Notes: generated by a model not told the origin, from the sequence alone. A stretch of DNA of 18,964 nt from an uncultured Sutterella sp. (GCA_905198475.1 CAJKCQ010000044.1:1-18964); one strand, 5' to 3'. Counted from the stretch's first letter, positions 1 to 6,845 are shown. Translations and numbers: made by a program.

Positions 1-42
1 CAACGGCAGCTCGAGAATGCAGGTGGGAGTAGTGGTCTTCAT
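1..42 (-). CDS. possible start of a gene running off the left edge
   Basis: An ATG on the minus strand at 42-40 overlaps the TGA that ends the flavoprotein fragment (ATGA arrangement) and stays open for 14 codons to the window edge, reading MKTTTPTCILELPL. There is no good ribosome binding site at normal spacing; the nearest GGAA is well upstream. The overlap is the only reason to suspect a gene, and 14 residues are too few to recognise a family. It could equally be chance in decayed sequence. Confidence 0.25.
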   Translation of the reverse strand, partial: MKTTTPTCILELPL

Positions 43-488
43 GGGAATAGATTATTCCACAAACATTTCGGCCTCGCTAACCTCGCCCTGAAGGACGGGG
101 CTTGCGCGAGGCCGGTTTTTTGGTCAAATCCCGCATCGGCCGCACGGTTGTAGCGGACGAGCGTCTCTTCGAGCGTCCGGCGGTCCACGCCCATCGCCAG
201 GGCCATTTCGGCGACGCTTCCGGCCTTCTTCACGGCCCCGTTGATGAGCTTGAGGCCGAGCGTCGCGCCCTTGAAGGACTGCGCGTCCGTGATCACCCAG
301 CAACGCCTGCCGGGGAGCGCGAGGATCGCCTCGGCGACGGCGTTCCAGGGACGGTTTTCATCCACGAAGCGGCGCCCCGTCTCGTCGACGTAGAGATCGC
401 CGCCCGCACGGAAGCGTGCGGCCTCCGCAGCGGCGAAAGTTTCCCATGACGGCAAGCACATAGCTGCGGCCCGCTGCAGTTCCGGCAC
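39..488 (-). pseudogene. fragment of a flavocytochrome-c/fumarate-reductase-like flavoprotein
   Basis: Residues about 30-126 of this 149-residue frame look like the substrate-capping and helical part of the FAD-dependent fumarate/urocanate reductase family. There is a GG-x-LYV-x-ETGRRFVDE segment, an AIL-x-LPG then WVITD segment, and a late VDRRTLEETLVRYN helix, in the order seen in Shewanella flavocytochrome c3. The roughly 300-residue N-terminal part with the GxGxxG FAD fold is absent: nothing coding precedes position 488. The C-terminal tail after FDQKTG is unlike the family, which should continue for about 90 more residues to a GG-x-HxxNRLGG-type end. It is read here as a decayed remnant rather than a functional protein. 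A complete relative of the same broad family starts at the right end of the window, so a family copy left behind by recombination is plausible. Confidence 0.6.
69..121 (+). terminator. rho-independent terminator-like hairpin, plus strand
   Basis: Arms CGGCCTCGC (69-77) and GCGAGGCCG (106-114) are perfectly complementary over 9 bp. The 28-base loop can fold further (GCCC 85-88 with GGGC 98-101). A run of six T follows at 116-121. Orientation is plus strand, although the only coding remnant here is on the minus strand, so the transcript it would end must start to the left of, or inside, this region. Confidence 0.5.
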
Positions 489-494
489 ACGTTC

Positions 495-533
495 AAAGCT
501 CCGTCCCGCGGCTCGTCCGCGACGGAGCTTTTT
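495..533 (+). terminator. rho-independent terminator, plus strand
   Basis: AAAGCTCCGTC (495-505) pairs perfectly with GACGGAGCTTT (521-531). Inner GCGG (508-511) and CCGC (517-520) extend the stem, and the T run continues to 533. On the minus strand only three T follow, so it is oriented rightward. It lies just before the start of the flavoprotein fragment and insulates the promoter at 636-664 from leftward sequence. Confidence 0.75.
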
Positions 534-613
534 CCATGTTTTCCATAGGGTTGATTTCTTTTCCGGAACGGTGCGCGTATCATTTCCCTCTGGCGGCCGC
601 CTCCTCCAGCAAC

Positions 614-627
614 TGCAACAAATTGCA
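614..627. promoter_or_regulatory. candidate operator, TGCAA-N4-TTGCA
   Basis: A perfect inverted repeat (TGCAA, CAAA, TTGCA) ends 8 bases before the -35 box of the promoter at 636-664, with an additional GCAACT copy on each side. Position and symmetry suit a dimeric regulator acting on the downstream deaminase-like/phosphoribosyltransferase-like pair. No regulator family can be named from the sequence. Confidence 0.35.
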
Positions 628-635
628 ACTGAAAT

Positions 636-664
636 TTGACCCTAAGTACTTTCATCTATAAAAT
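636..664 (+). promoter_or_regulatory. sigma70-type promoter for the 763-2462 pair
   Basis: TTGACC at 636-641 and TAAAAT at 659-664 (within TATAAAAT, 657-664) are separated by 17 bp, close to the ideal sigma70 layout. Transcription would start near 671, giving a leader of about 90 nucleotides before the ATG at 763. It is the best-looking promoter in the window. Confidence 0.7.
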
Positions 665-762
665 GCTGTCAATTTGAGCCGCGAAAACGCACCGAAGCGA
701 TCGCGGCCTTTTCATGAGGTTTTTCCGTCCCTTAATTCCCCAACTTGGAAGGAGATTCGTCA

Positions 763-1758
763 ATGTCCACGACTGAGAACGCCCCTCTGACGATCCGCGA
801 CATGCTCGAGCCGGCGATCAAGGCCGCGGGCGGCTGGGTCAACACCCACGCCCACGCCGACCGCGCCTACACGCTGAGCCCGGACGTGCTCGAGATGCGC
901 CGCACCTGCACGCTGCAGCAGAAGTGGGACGCGCTCGACCGCCTGAAGCGCGAGTCCACCGAAGAGGACTTCTACCGCCGCTTCTCGCTCTTCTTTGAAA
1001 ACCAGATCTCGCAGGGCGTCACGGCGCTCGCGACCTTTGTGGACATCGACCCGCAGTCCGAAGACCGCGCCATCAAGGCGGGCCTGCGTGCGCGCGAGCA
1101 CTACAAGGACCAGCTCACGGTGAAGTTCGCCAATCAGACCCTGAAGGGCGTGATCCATCCGGAAGCCCGCAAGTGGTTCGACATCGGCGCCGAGCTCGTG
1201 GACATCATCGGCGCGCTCCCGAAGCGCGACGAGCGCGACTACGGCAAGGGCGAAGAGGCGTTCGACATCATCATGGAGACGGCCAAGCGTCTCGGCAAGA
1301 TGGTGCACGTGCACGTGGACCAGTTCAACGAGTCGCTCGAGTACGAAACCGAGCAGCTCTGCGAGAAGACGATCGAGCACGGGCTTGAGGGCCGCGTGGT
1401 TGCCATTCACGGCATCTCGATCGGCGCGCACTCGAAGGCCTACCGCCACCGCCTCTACGAGCTCATGAAGCGCGCGCAGGTGATGGTCGTCGCCTGCCCG
1501 ACGGCCTGGATCGACACGCCGCGCTCCGAAGAGCTCGTGCCGATGCACAACTCCATGACCCCGGTCGATGAGATGGTCCCCGCGGGCCTCACCGTCGCCC
1601 TCGGCACCGACAACGTCTGCGACGCGATGGTGCCCTGGAACGCCGGCGACATGTGGCACGAGATGACGACGCTCGCCACGGGCTGCCGCTTCGACTACTT
1701 CGACGAACTCGTCAAGATCGCCACGGTGAACGGCCGCAAGGTGATCGGCATCGACTAA
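763..1758 (+). CDS. CodA-family amidohydrolase (cytosine deaminase-like)
   Basis: A 331-residue cytoplasmic TIM-barrel amidohydrolase. Metal ligands of the cytosine deaminase family are visible: H29 and H31 (NTHAHADRAY), H184 (HVHVDQF), H216 (AIHG) and D283 in GTDNVCDAMVPWNAGDM, which matches the CodA segment around its zinc Asp. The residue that should be the catalytic Glu of CodA (HCDE) is Gln187 here, so classical cytosine deamination is uncertain; another ring or amide hydrolysis is possible. The protein is shorter than CodA (about 420 residues). The start at 763 is chosen because GGAAGGAG (747-754) lies 8 bases upstream; a TTG at 745 would put this site inside the gene. It is followed after 29 bases by a phosphoribosyltransferase-like gene, suggesting a shared base-salvage or catabolic role. 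The family assignment is firm, the substrate is not. Confidence 0.85.
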   Translation: MSTTENAPLTIRDMLEPAIKAAGGWVNTHAHADRAYTLSPDVLEMRRTCTLQQKWDALDRLKRESTEEDFYRRFSLFFENQISQGVTALATFVDIDPQSEDRAIKAGLRAREHYKDQLTVKFANQTLKGVIHPEARKWFDIGAELVDIIGALPKRDERDYGKGEEAFDIIMETAKRLGKMVHVHVDQFNESLEYETEQLCEKTIEHGLEGRVVAIHGISIGAHSKAYRHRLYELMKRAQVMVVACPTAWIDTPRSEELVPMHNSMTPVDEMVPAGLTVALGTDNVCDAMVPWNAGDMWHEMTTLATGCRFDYFDELVKIATVNGRKVIGID

Positions 1759-1787
1759 TCCCACGAGGCTAGCAGGAGTTTTCTGAA

Positions 1788-2462
1788 ATGTACGTTTCCC
1801 CCATCGCCAACGACATCCTCGCCGGTCACCTCGTGAACTACGGCGCCGTCTCGTTTCTCACCGAGAAGCCCATGCGCCTGAAGTCGGGCCTCGTGACGCC
1901 GATCTACGTGGACAACCGGTCGCTCACGGGCCACCCGGACGCCTGGCGCGACATCATCGAGACGATGTGCTCGCGCATCTCGCAGCTCGGCCTCAAGTTC
2001 GACGTGATCGCGGGCGTTGAAGGCGCCGGCGTCTCGCACGCCGCCGCCCTCGCCTACCGCCTCGGCAAGCCCCACATCTTCGTGCGCCAGCGCGCGAAGA
2101 CCTACGGCGACCACAGCCGCGTCGAAGGCTCCTCGGTGAAGGGCAAGCGCGTGCTCATCATCGAAGACCACATCTCGACGGGCCTCTCGCTCCTCTCCGC
2201 GGTCGAGGGCCTCAAGGCCGAGGGCGCGATCGTCGAGGACTGCCTCGCGATCACCTCCTTCGGCATCGACGAGACGACGAAGCTCTTCGAGAAGGAGAAC
2301 GTCACCTGCCACGAGACCTTCAGCTTCACGCTCGTGATCGACAAGGCCGTTGAGCTCGGCAAGATCGACGCCGCGCAGAAGGCGCTCCTCGTGGACTGGC
2401 TCGCCAACCCGTGGACCTGGGCCGCCCGCAACGGCCTCACCCCGACCGGGAACGAGAACTAA
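1788..2462 (+). CDS. orotate phosphoribosyltransferase-like protein
   Basis: A 224-residue type I phosphoribosyltransferase that would join a nitrogenous base to PRPP, giving a nucleotide and pyrophosphate. The PRPP-binding motif is RVLIIEDHISTGLS (about 121-134), a variant of the usual V-[LIV]-x-x-DD-x-x-[TS]-TG. A flexible loop like that of PyrE is seen at R100-x-R-x-K104-x-YGDHSRVEG. The N-terminal LKSGLVTPIYVDNR matches the PyrE segment LKSGRKSPYFFN. AGGAG at 1774-1778 is 9 bases before the ATG. It is cotranscribed with the CodA-like gene upstream and ended by the terminator at 2523-2563. It may be the housekeeping PyrE or a paralogue using the product of its neighbour. The C-terminal WLANPWTWAARNGL tail is not something I recognise from PyrE. 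Confidence 0.82.
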   Translation: MYVSPIANDILAGHLVNYGAVSFLTEKPMRLKSGLVTPIYVDNRSLTGHPDAWRDIIETMCSRISQLGLKFDVIAGVEGAGVSHAAALAYRLGKPHIFVRQRAKTYGDHSRVEGSSVKGKRVLIIEDHISTGLSLLSAVEGLKAEGAIVEDCLAITSFGIDETTKLFEKENVTCHETFSFTLVIDKAVELGKIDAAQKALLVDWLANPWTWAARNGLTPTGNEN

Positions 2463-2476
2463 GACGCGCTCCATCC

Positions 2477-2505
2477 TCCTGAAGACCGGCTCCCGACCTT
2501 CAGGA
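2477..2505 (+). other. hairpin just after the phosphoribosyltransferase-like gene
   Basis: TCCTGAAG (2477-2484) pairs with CTTCAGGA (2498-2505) over 8 bp with a 13-base loop, starting 15 bases after the stop codon. No T run follows, so it is more likely a 3' mRNA-protecting hairpin than a terminator by itself. Confidence 0.4.
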
Positions 2506-2522
2506 AGACGTCCGCTCCGAAG

Positions 2523-2563
2523 AACCGCCGCACACCCAATGCCAGGTTGCGGCGGTTTTCTTT
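2523..2563 (+). terminator. rho-independent terminator of the 763-2462 operon
   Basis: AACCGCCGCA (2523-2532) pairs with TGCGGCGGTT (2548-2557) over 10 bp and is followed by a T-rich tract (TTTTCTTT, 2556-2563). It is correctly placed 60 bases after the stop of the phosphoribosyltransferase-like gene. Confidence 0.85.
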
Positions 2564-2656
2564 CGGTCTCCCCGACGCCGCAGCCCGCACCGCACGGCGG
2601 CTTGAGGGCGCTGTCTTCGGCGCCCGCTCATGCAGGATTTCTTCACGTCGCCCACG

Positions 2657-2771
2657 TCGACCAAACCTCGGAACGTTGATTTCGACCAAAAGTCCAAAAA
2701 TTCCGTTTTTGCACCATTTTGGCACATCATGCAACCATGTGATGTTTATGCGGAATTTTTGTAAAGTTGGC
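2657..2771 (+). promoter_or_regulatory. AT-rich leader-like region before the repeat array
   Basis: About 100 bases of clearly AT-rich DNA in a GC-rich neighbourhood directly abut the first repeat, as a CRISPR leader would. Visible elements are a direct repeat TCGACCAAA (2657-2665 and 2682-2690), an inverted repeat AAAAATTCCG (2696-2705) / CGGAATTTTT (2751-2760), and a smaller one, CACAT (2723-2727) / ATGTG (2737-2741). The right arm shares GGAATTTT with the 3' part of each array repeat. No convincing -35/-10 pair was found, though TTGGCA at 2719-2724 could serve as a -35. Confidence 0.45.
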
Positions 2772-3017
2772 GTCGAAAGACTGCCCTATTCTCAAAGGAA
2801 TTTTCCGCCGCCCCCGCCGAGAAGAATCCCGCGCCCGCTAAGTCGAAAGACTGCCCTATTCTCAAAGGAATTTTCCGTCGTCTACGACGTCGAGGACGAG
2901 CGCGGCCGTCCGTCGAAAGACTGCCCTATTCTCAAAGGAATTTTCCGATTCGCGCGTGATGTCGTCGGCGACGGTCTGCACGTCGAAAGACTGCCCTATT
3001 CTCAAAGGAATTTTCCG
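2772..3017 (+). CRISPR. CRISPR-like mini-array: 4 repeats of 36 bp, 3 spacers of 34 bp
   Basis: Four identical 36-bp units start at 2772, 2842, 2912 and 2982, an exact 70-bp period. Each begins GTCGAAAGACTGCCC and ends CAAAGGAATTTTCCG, about 44% GC. The three spacers (2808-2841, 2878-2911, 2948-2981) are each 34 bp, GC-rich and unrelated to one another. Conserved units with unique equal-length spacers and an AT-rich leader on the left are the hallmarks of a CRISPR array; the orientation is inferred from that leader. Within the unit, GTC-GAAA-GAC can form a tiny tetraloop hairpin, and ATTCT-CAAA-GGAAT a second one. The repeat does not end in the GAAAC/GAAAG of common type I systems and I cannot assign a type. 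No cas gene or adaptation gene is in the window. The 34 bases after the last repeat are spacer-like in composition, but no fifth repeat follows. Confidence 0.7.
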
Positions 3018-3261
3018 GCCGCCCGCGACGCGAGGTCGGCCGCGGACAAATAAACCGGGAGCGGAAGGTCGAGTGCGAGAGGCGCTCGAGGAGCCGTGCG
3101 GTGCGGACGTCTTCCGGCATGGTTTAAAGGTTGCAGACAACAGCGGCATCATAACGCTCCGTTCCGTCCGGGCCTCGAGCGGTTAAACTCCCTCATTCCA
3201 CCCGCGGACGGCGGGCGCTCCTGCGCTCCGTCCGCCGGAAATTTCTGAAGAAAAATTCGAA
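3018..3261 (+). other. gene-free stretch between the array and the response regulator
   Basis: No gene was found here. It contains the sequence after the last array repeat and a hairpin in the presumed leader of the next gene: GCGGACGG (3204-3211) pairs with CCGTCCGC (3228-3235), with GCGC-TCCT-GCGC able to extend it inside. The hairpin has no T run. A promoter for the response regulator must lie here, but no clear sigma70 boxes are visible. Confidence 0.4.
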
Positions 3262-3921
3262 ATGAAGTACCTGATCGTCGACGACCACGCCCTCATCACC
3301 GGGGCACTCTCCTTCATGCTCACGGACCGCGATCCCGCGGCGGAGGTGCATACGGCCGCCTCAGCCGAAGAGGCGCTCGAGCTTGTGGACCGCGAGGGCG
3401 ATGCGGACCTCCTGATCCTCGACCTGTCGCTGCCCGGCGTCACCGGCACGGAGCTCATGGAGGAGATCGTGCGGCGCCAACCGATGTTGAAGATCCTCGT
3501 CGTCTCCGGCATCGCCGATCAGGAGAGCGTGATGCGGGTGCTGCAGTTGGGCGCCGCCGGGTTCGTCCCGAAGTCGCTCGACACGGAGATGCTCGGCAAC
3601 GCCATCGACTTCGTGCTGAAGGGCGGCGTCTTCATCCCCTCGATGCTCCTCGCGGAATCCCAGCGCGCGGGGTTCTTCTCGCGCACGGCCGCGCAGATGA
3701 AGTCCGCCGCGGCCGAGCCCGTGCACCTGACGGACCGGCAAAAGGACGTGCTGCTGCAGCTCGCCAAGGGCGCGCCCATCAAGCGCATCTGCCGCGATCT
3801 TGAACTCTCCGAGGGCACCGTGAAGACCCACGTTGCGGCGATCTACCGCGCCTTCGGCGCATCGAACCGCACGGAGGCGCTGCTCGCCGCCCGCCGCGCG
3901 GGGTTCGACATCGACCTTTGA
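3262..3921 (+). CDS. NarL/FixJ-type response regulator
   Basis: A 219-residue cytoplasmic DNA-binding response regulator. The receiver domain (1-about 120) has the acidic pair D7/D8 (IVDDHA), the phospho-acceptor D54 (LLILDLSLPG), S82 and K104 (FVPKS). A GerE/LuxR-type helix-turn-helix follows at about 155-212 (LTDRQKDVLLQLAKG ... LSEGTVKTHVAAIYRAF). Length and domain order are normal for the family. The ribosome binding site is weak (GAAG at 3247-3250). It ends 4 bases before the stop of the convergent hybrid histidine kinase, the probable partner. The genes it controls cannot be read from the sequence. Confidence 0.9.
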   Translation: MKYLIVDDHALITGALSFMLTDRDPAAEVHTAASAEEALELVDREGDADLLILDLSLPGVTGTELMEEIVRRQPMLKILVVSGIADQESVMRVLQLGAAGFVPKSLDTEMLGNAIDFVLKGGVFIPSMLLAESQRAGFFSRTAAQMKSAAAEPVHLTDRQKDVLLQLAKGAPIKRICRDLELSEGTVKTHVAAIYRAFGASNRTEALLAARRAGFDIDL

Positions 3922-3925
3922 CGCC

Positions 3926-5866
3926 TCAGGCGTCCGCCTCGTCGGCCTCCAGGTCCTCCCGGGAGGCGGGCGACGAGCGCCGCAGCGCCGCCACGGGCGC
4001 CGTGCGCGCCGACGCTTCAGCGATCGCCGCTGAAAGCGCCGCCCCGGACGCAGGCTTCTGCAGAATCACGGGGAGCGCCACCGGCGCCCCGCCCTTTTCG
4101 CGCAGGCGCCGCCAGTCGGCTTCGATGAGGTCGGCGGCGACCGCCGTGAGGAGCACCGTCGGCACGGGGTGCTTCACGCCCGCTTCGAGAAGACCCGCCG
4201 CCATGAGGCCCGTCGGCGCGTCGGCCCCGAGGTTGTAGTCGGAAACGAGGATGAGGCCGCCCGTCTTCGCCGCGGACTCCTCCACCTGCTCGAGGAATTC
4301 GTCGCTCCAGCAGTCGGCCGCCACCACCTCGGCGCCCCAGGACGAGAGCTTCGCGGAGAGCGCCTCCTTCACGAAGGGGTTGTCCTCCAGGAGCGCCGCC
4401 GTTGCGCCGAGCTCCGCCGGCGCCGCGCCGCGGGGCTCCGCCCTTTCGAGGACCCTCACCTGCTCGGCCTCGGCGAGGTTGAGGACGAGCCGGAAGACGC
4501 TTCCGCGCCCGACGCGCGAGCCCACGGTGAGTTCAATGCCGAGCTGACGGCAGATGCCGCGCACGATCGAGAGCCCGAGCCCGTAGCCGTCGCCCGGGCG
4601 GCGCTTGCCTGCGGCGCCCCGGTAGAAGGTCTCGAAGATGCGGGTCTTCTCTTCGGCGGTGAGCCCGGGGCCGGCGTCGTAGACGCCGAGCGAGACGCGG
4701 GTGCGCCCGAGGCGGCGCGCCGCCACCACCACTTCGGCGCCGGGCTTCTCGGTGTAGCGCAGCGCATTGGTGATGAGGTTCTGCAGGGCGCGCTTCAACA
4801 TCAGCCGGTCCGTCGTCACGGCGGCCGGAATCGGCCGCACGCGGAACCTGAGTCCCTTCTTGAGCGCGAGCGGTCCGTAGACGCGATCGATTTCGGCGAA
4901 GAGCTCCGGGATCGAAATCACCTCCGGGTGGAGCTCGAGACGCCCGAACTCCATGCGGGTCACTTCGAGCACCTGCTCGACGAGCGTCGAGATCGCGGCC
5001 GAGGCCTGTGCGATCTGCTCGATCACGGGGGCGGTCTGCGGCGTTGCGCGGCGCTTGAGGATGTCCAGGAAGATTCCCATCGCCTGGAGCGGCTGGCGCA
5101 AGTCGTGGTTCGCGGCGGCGAAGAACTGCGCGCGCCGCTCGCTCTCCTTCTGGGTCGCCCGCCGGGCGTTCTCCGAGCGGGTCACCTCGACCTTGAGGCG
5201 CTGCACGAGGCGCTGGTTTTGGTCGTCGGCGAGAATCGAGGTGAGCATCATCTCGTTCAACCTCCGGCCCGAATAGAGGATGAAGCCCGTCACGACGAGG
5301 AGGATGAGCGCCATGATCATCTGCGAGACGCCGTACTGGGCGGCGACCGACACCGTCACGGGCGCGAGCGAGAGGAGCGTGAAGGCCGTGAGCGAGGGCA
5401 TCCAGCACGAGTAGACGGGCCAGCTCGCGAACGTGACGGCGACGATCACGGCGACCACCACCACCTGGTAGATGCCCGACTGCGGCACCATCAGGGCCGC
5501 GCCCGCCGCGCCCCAGATGAGGCCGGCGCTCGCCGCGAGGATCGTCCAGCGGCGGATCCAGAGCCGCACGCGCTCGACGCGCCGGCCGTCGCGCCAGAAG
5601 CTCCTCACGAAGGCGAGCGACACCCAGAGCTGCACGAGGCCGAAGGCGCCCCAAATGATGAGGGCCGGACGCGAGGCGCCCAAGGTCCAGAAGGCCGCGG
5701 CGATCCCCGCCATGCCGATCGTCTGCGCGGCGAGCGCGACGGGGTAGAGCTTCAGGGACGTGAGGAAGAGCTTCACGAGCGTGCGCGCGGTGATGCTCCT
5801 CGAGGCGGGCAGCGACAGAAAGGCCTTGAGGAACCTCAGCACCGGCGGGCGGGCGGCGGACGTCAC
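3926..5866 (-). CDS. hybrid sensor histidine kinase with C-terminal receiver
   Basis: An inner-membrane hybrid kinase of about 646 residues. Roughly six hydrophobic segments lie between residues 45 and 200, with no large periplasmic domain, so the signal is probably sensed in the membrane or cytoplasm. A short coiled region (212-246) leads to the HisKA domain with H254 (AAANHDLRQPLQ). The HATPase follows with the N box LQNLITNALRY (361-371), G1 VYDAGPGL and G2 GDGYGLGLSIVR. A receiver at about 488-620 has D543 (LVSDYNLG) and K604 (ILQKPAS). The GTG at 5866 is preferred because it overlaps the ldcA-like stop as GTGA; an upstream GTG at 5893 would add nine residues. It is the last gene of the tadA-ldcA set and lies tail to tail with the response regulator at 3262-3921. 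Confidence 0.88.
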   Translation of the reverse strand: MTSAARPPVLRFLKAFLSLPASRSITARTLVKLFLTSLKLYPVALAAQTIGMAGIAAAFWTLGASRPALIIWGAFGLVQLWVSLAFVRSFWRDGRRVERVRLWIRRWTILAASAGLIWGAAGAALMVPQSGIYQVVVVAVIVAVTFASWPVYSCWMPSLTAFTLLSLAPVTVSVAAQYGVSQMIMALILLVVTGFILYSGRRLNEMMLTSILADDQNQRLVQRLKVEVTRSENARRATQKESERRAQFFAAANHDLRQPLQAMGIFLDILKRRATPQTAPVIEQIAQASAAISTLVEQVLEVTRMEFGRLELHPEVISIPELFAEIDRVYGPLALKKGLRFRVRPIPAAVTTDRLMLKRALQNLITNALRYTEKPGAEVVVAARRLGRTRVSLGVYDAGPGLTAEEKTRIFETFYRGAAGKRRPGDGYGLGLSIVRGICRQLGIELTVGSRVGRGSVFRLVLNLAEAEQVRVLERAEPRGAAPAELGATAALLEDNPFVKEALSAKLSSWGAEVVAADCWSDEFLEQVEESAAKTGGLILVSDYNLGADAPTGLMAAGLLEAGVKHPVPTVLLTAVAADLIEADWRRLREKGGAPVALPVILQKPASGAALSAAIAEASARTAPVAALRRSSPASREDLEADEADA

Positions 5867-6843
5867 TCGATCCCCCCGGGGAGAAGCGTCCACGTGAGCG
5901 CAGCGGCGCCCTCACGGAGCGAGAGCTGCGCGGGTACGCCCACGGGGAGCGTCGCCTTCACGGGCTCGTGCCCGAAGGGCAGACCCGCCGCCATCGGAAT
6001 CGACGCGGGAAGGCGCGAGCGGATGAAGCTCAGCGCCGCGGCGAGCGTCTGGTCGCCCTCAAAGCGCACCGCGTCGTCGGCGTTCGAGAAGTCACCGAGG
6101 ATCACCGCGCGCTGCCGCGCGAGAATCCCGGCTTCGAGGAGCGTGAGGAGCATCCGCTCGGCCTTGTAGGCGGGTTCGGCCACGTCCTCGAGGAAGAGGA
6201 TGCCGCCCTCGTGCGCAGCTTCGGGCATCCACGGGGTGCCGACAAGCGACGCGACGAGGCAGAGGTTGCCGCCCCAGAGCGTGCCCGAAAAGTCGCCTTC
6301 CGGGACTGCGCCGAGCAATTCCGGCGCCGTCCGCCAGACGAGCGGGCCCGGGTCGCCGCCGAAGACCACGGAGAAGCGCTCGACCGTGAAGTCGGGCGCG
6401 TCGATGAAGGAGGTCGCCATCGGGCCCTGCCAGGAGGGCCGCCCGGTGCGGGCGAGAAGCGCGAGGTTGAAGGCCGTGAAGTCGGAGAACCCCACCATCG
6501 GGGTCGCGGCGCGCCCGAGCGCCTCCCAGTCGAGGAAGGGCAGAATCCGCGTCATGCCGTAGCCGCCGCGGAGCGCCATCACGAGGTCCGCGTCCGTCTG
6601 CGTGAGGGCCGTCATGAAGTCTTCGGCGCGCCGCTCGTCCGTGCCCGCGAAGCGCCCGGCCTGCTCAAAGCACCCGCCCGTCAGGGTCGGAATCATGCCG
6701 AGCGCCTCAATGGCGGCGACGGCCGCCTCGCGCCGGTCGTGGTTGATCCTTCCCTCCTTGGTGAGCACCTGGTACGACGGGGCGGGAATCACCACCCGGC
6801 GACCGGCGAAGCGGGCGATGAGCGTCTTTTTGTCTTCACTCAC
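5863..6843 (-). CDS. ldcA: LD-carboxypeptidase, peptidase S66 family
   Basis: A cytoplasmic serine peptidase of 326 residues that would cleave the terminal D-alanine from murein tetrapeptides during cell-wall recycling. The Ser-Glu-His triad of the S66 family is visible: S120 in VGFSDFTA, E219 in FLEDVAEPAYK and H292 in PFGHEP; the RGGYGMTRILP segment before the serine is also typical. GTG at 6843 is chosen because AAGGAG (6857-6852) sits 8 bases upstream; a TTG at 6849 overlapping the tadA stop would be only about 2 bases from that site. It starts 2 bases after tadA and ends overlapping the kinase start, so the three are one transcription unit. The microcin-immunity relative MccF has the same fold and is a less likely alternative. 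Confidence 0.87.
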   Translation of the reverse strand: MSEDKKTLIARFAGRRVVIPAPSYQVLTKEGRINHDRREAAVAAIEALGMIPTLTGGCFEQAGRFAGTDERRAEDFMTALTQTDADLVMALRGGYGMTRILPFLDWEALGRAATPMVGFSDFTAFNLALLARTGRPSWQGPMATSFIDAPDFTVERFSVVFGGDPGPLVWRTAPELLGAVPEGDFSGTLWGGNLCLVASLVGTPWMPEAAHEGGILFLEDVAEPAYKAERMLLTLLEAGILARQRAVILGDFSNADDAVRFEGDQTLAAALSFIRSRLPASIPMAAGLPFGHEPVKATLPVGVPAQLSLREGAAALTWTLLPGGIE

Positions 6844-6845
6844 GG

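Noticed and set aside
3018..3087. A fourth spacer and a fifth, degenerate repeat at the right end of the array
   Set aside because: The 36 bases at the expected position (3052-3087) show no resemblance to the repeat, so the array is taken to end at 3017.
2547..3186. Open frames running through the repeat array
   Set aside because: They encode the repeat in translation with no start signal or domain; a 70-bp period is not a multiple of three, so the repeat is read in different frames and cannot be a protein repeat.
4169..6169. Open frame of 666 codons on the plus strand opposite the hybrid kinase and ldcA
   Set aside because: It spans two well-supported genes on the other strand and its product is a low-complexity Arg/His/Glu/Gly-rich string, as expected from the complement of GC-rich genes.
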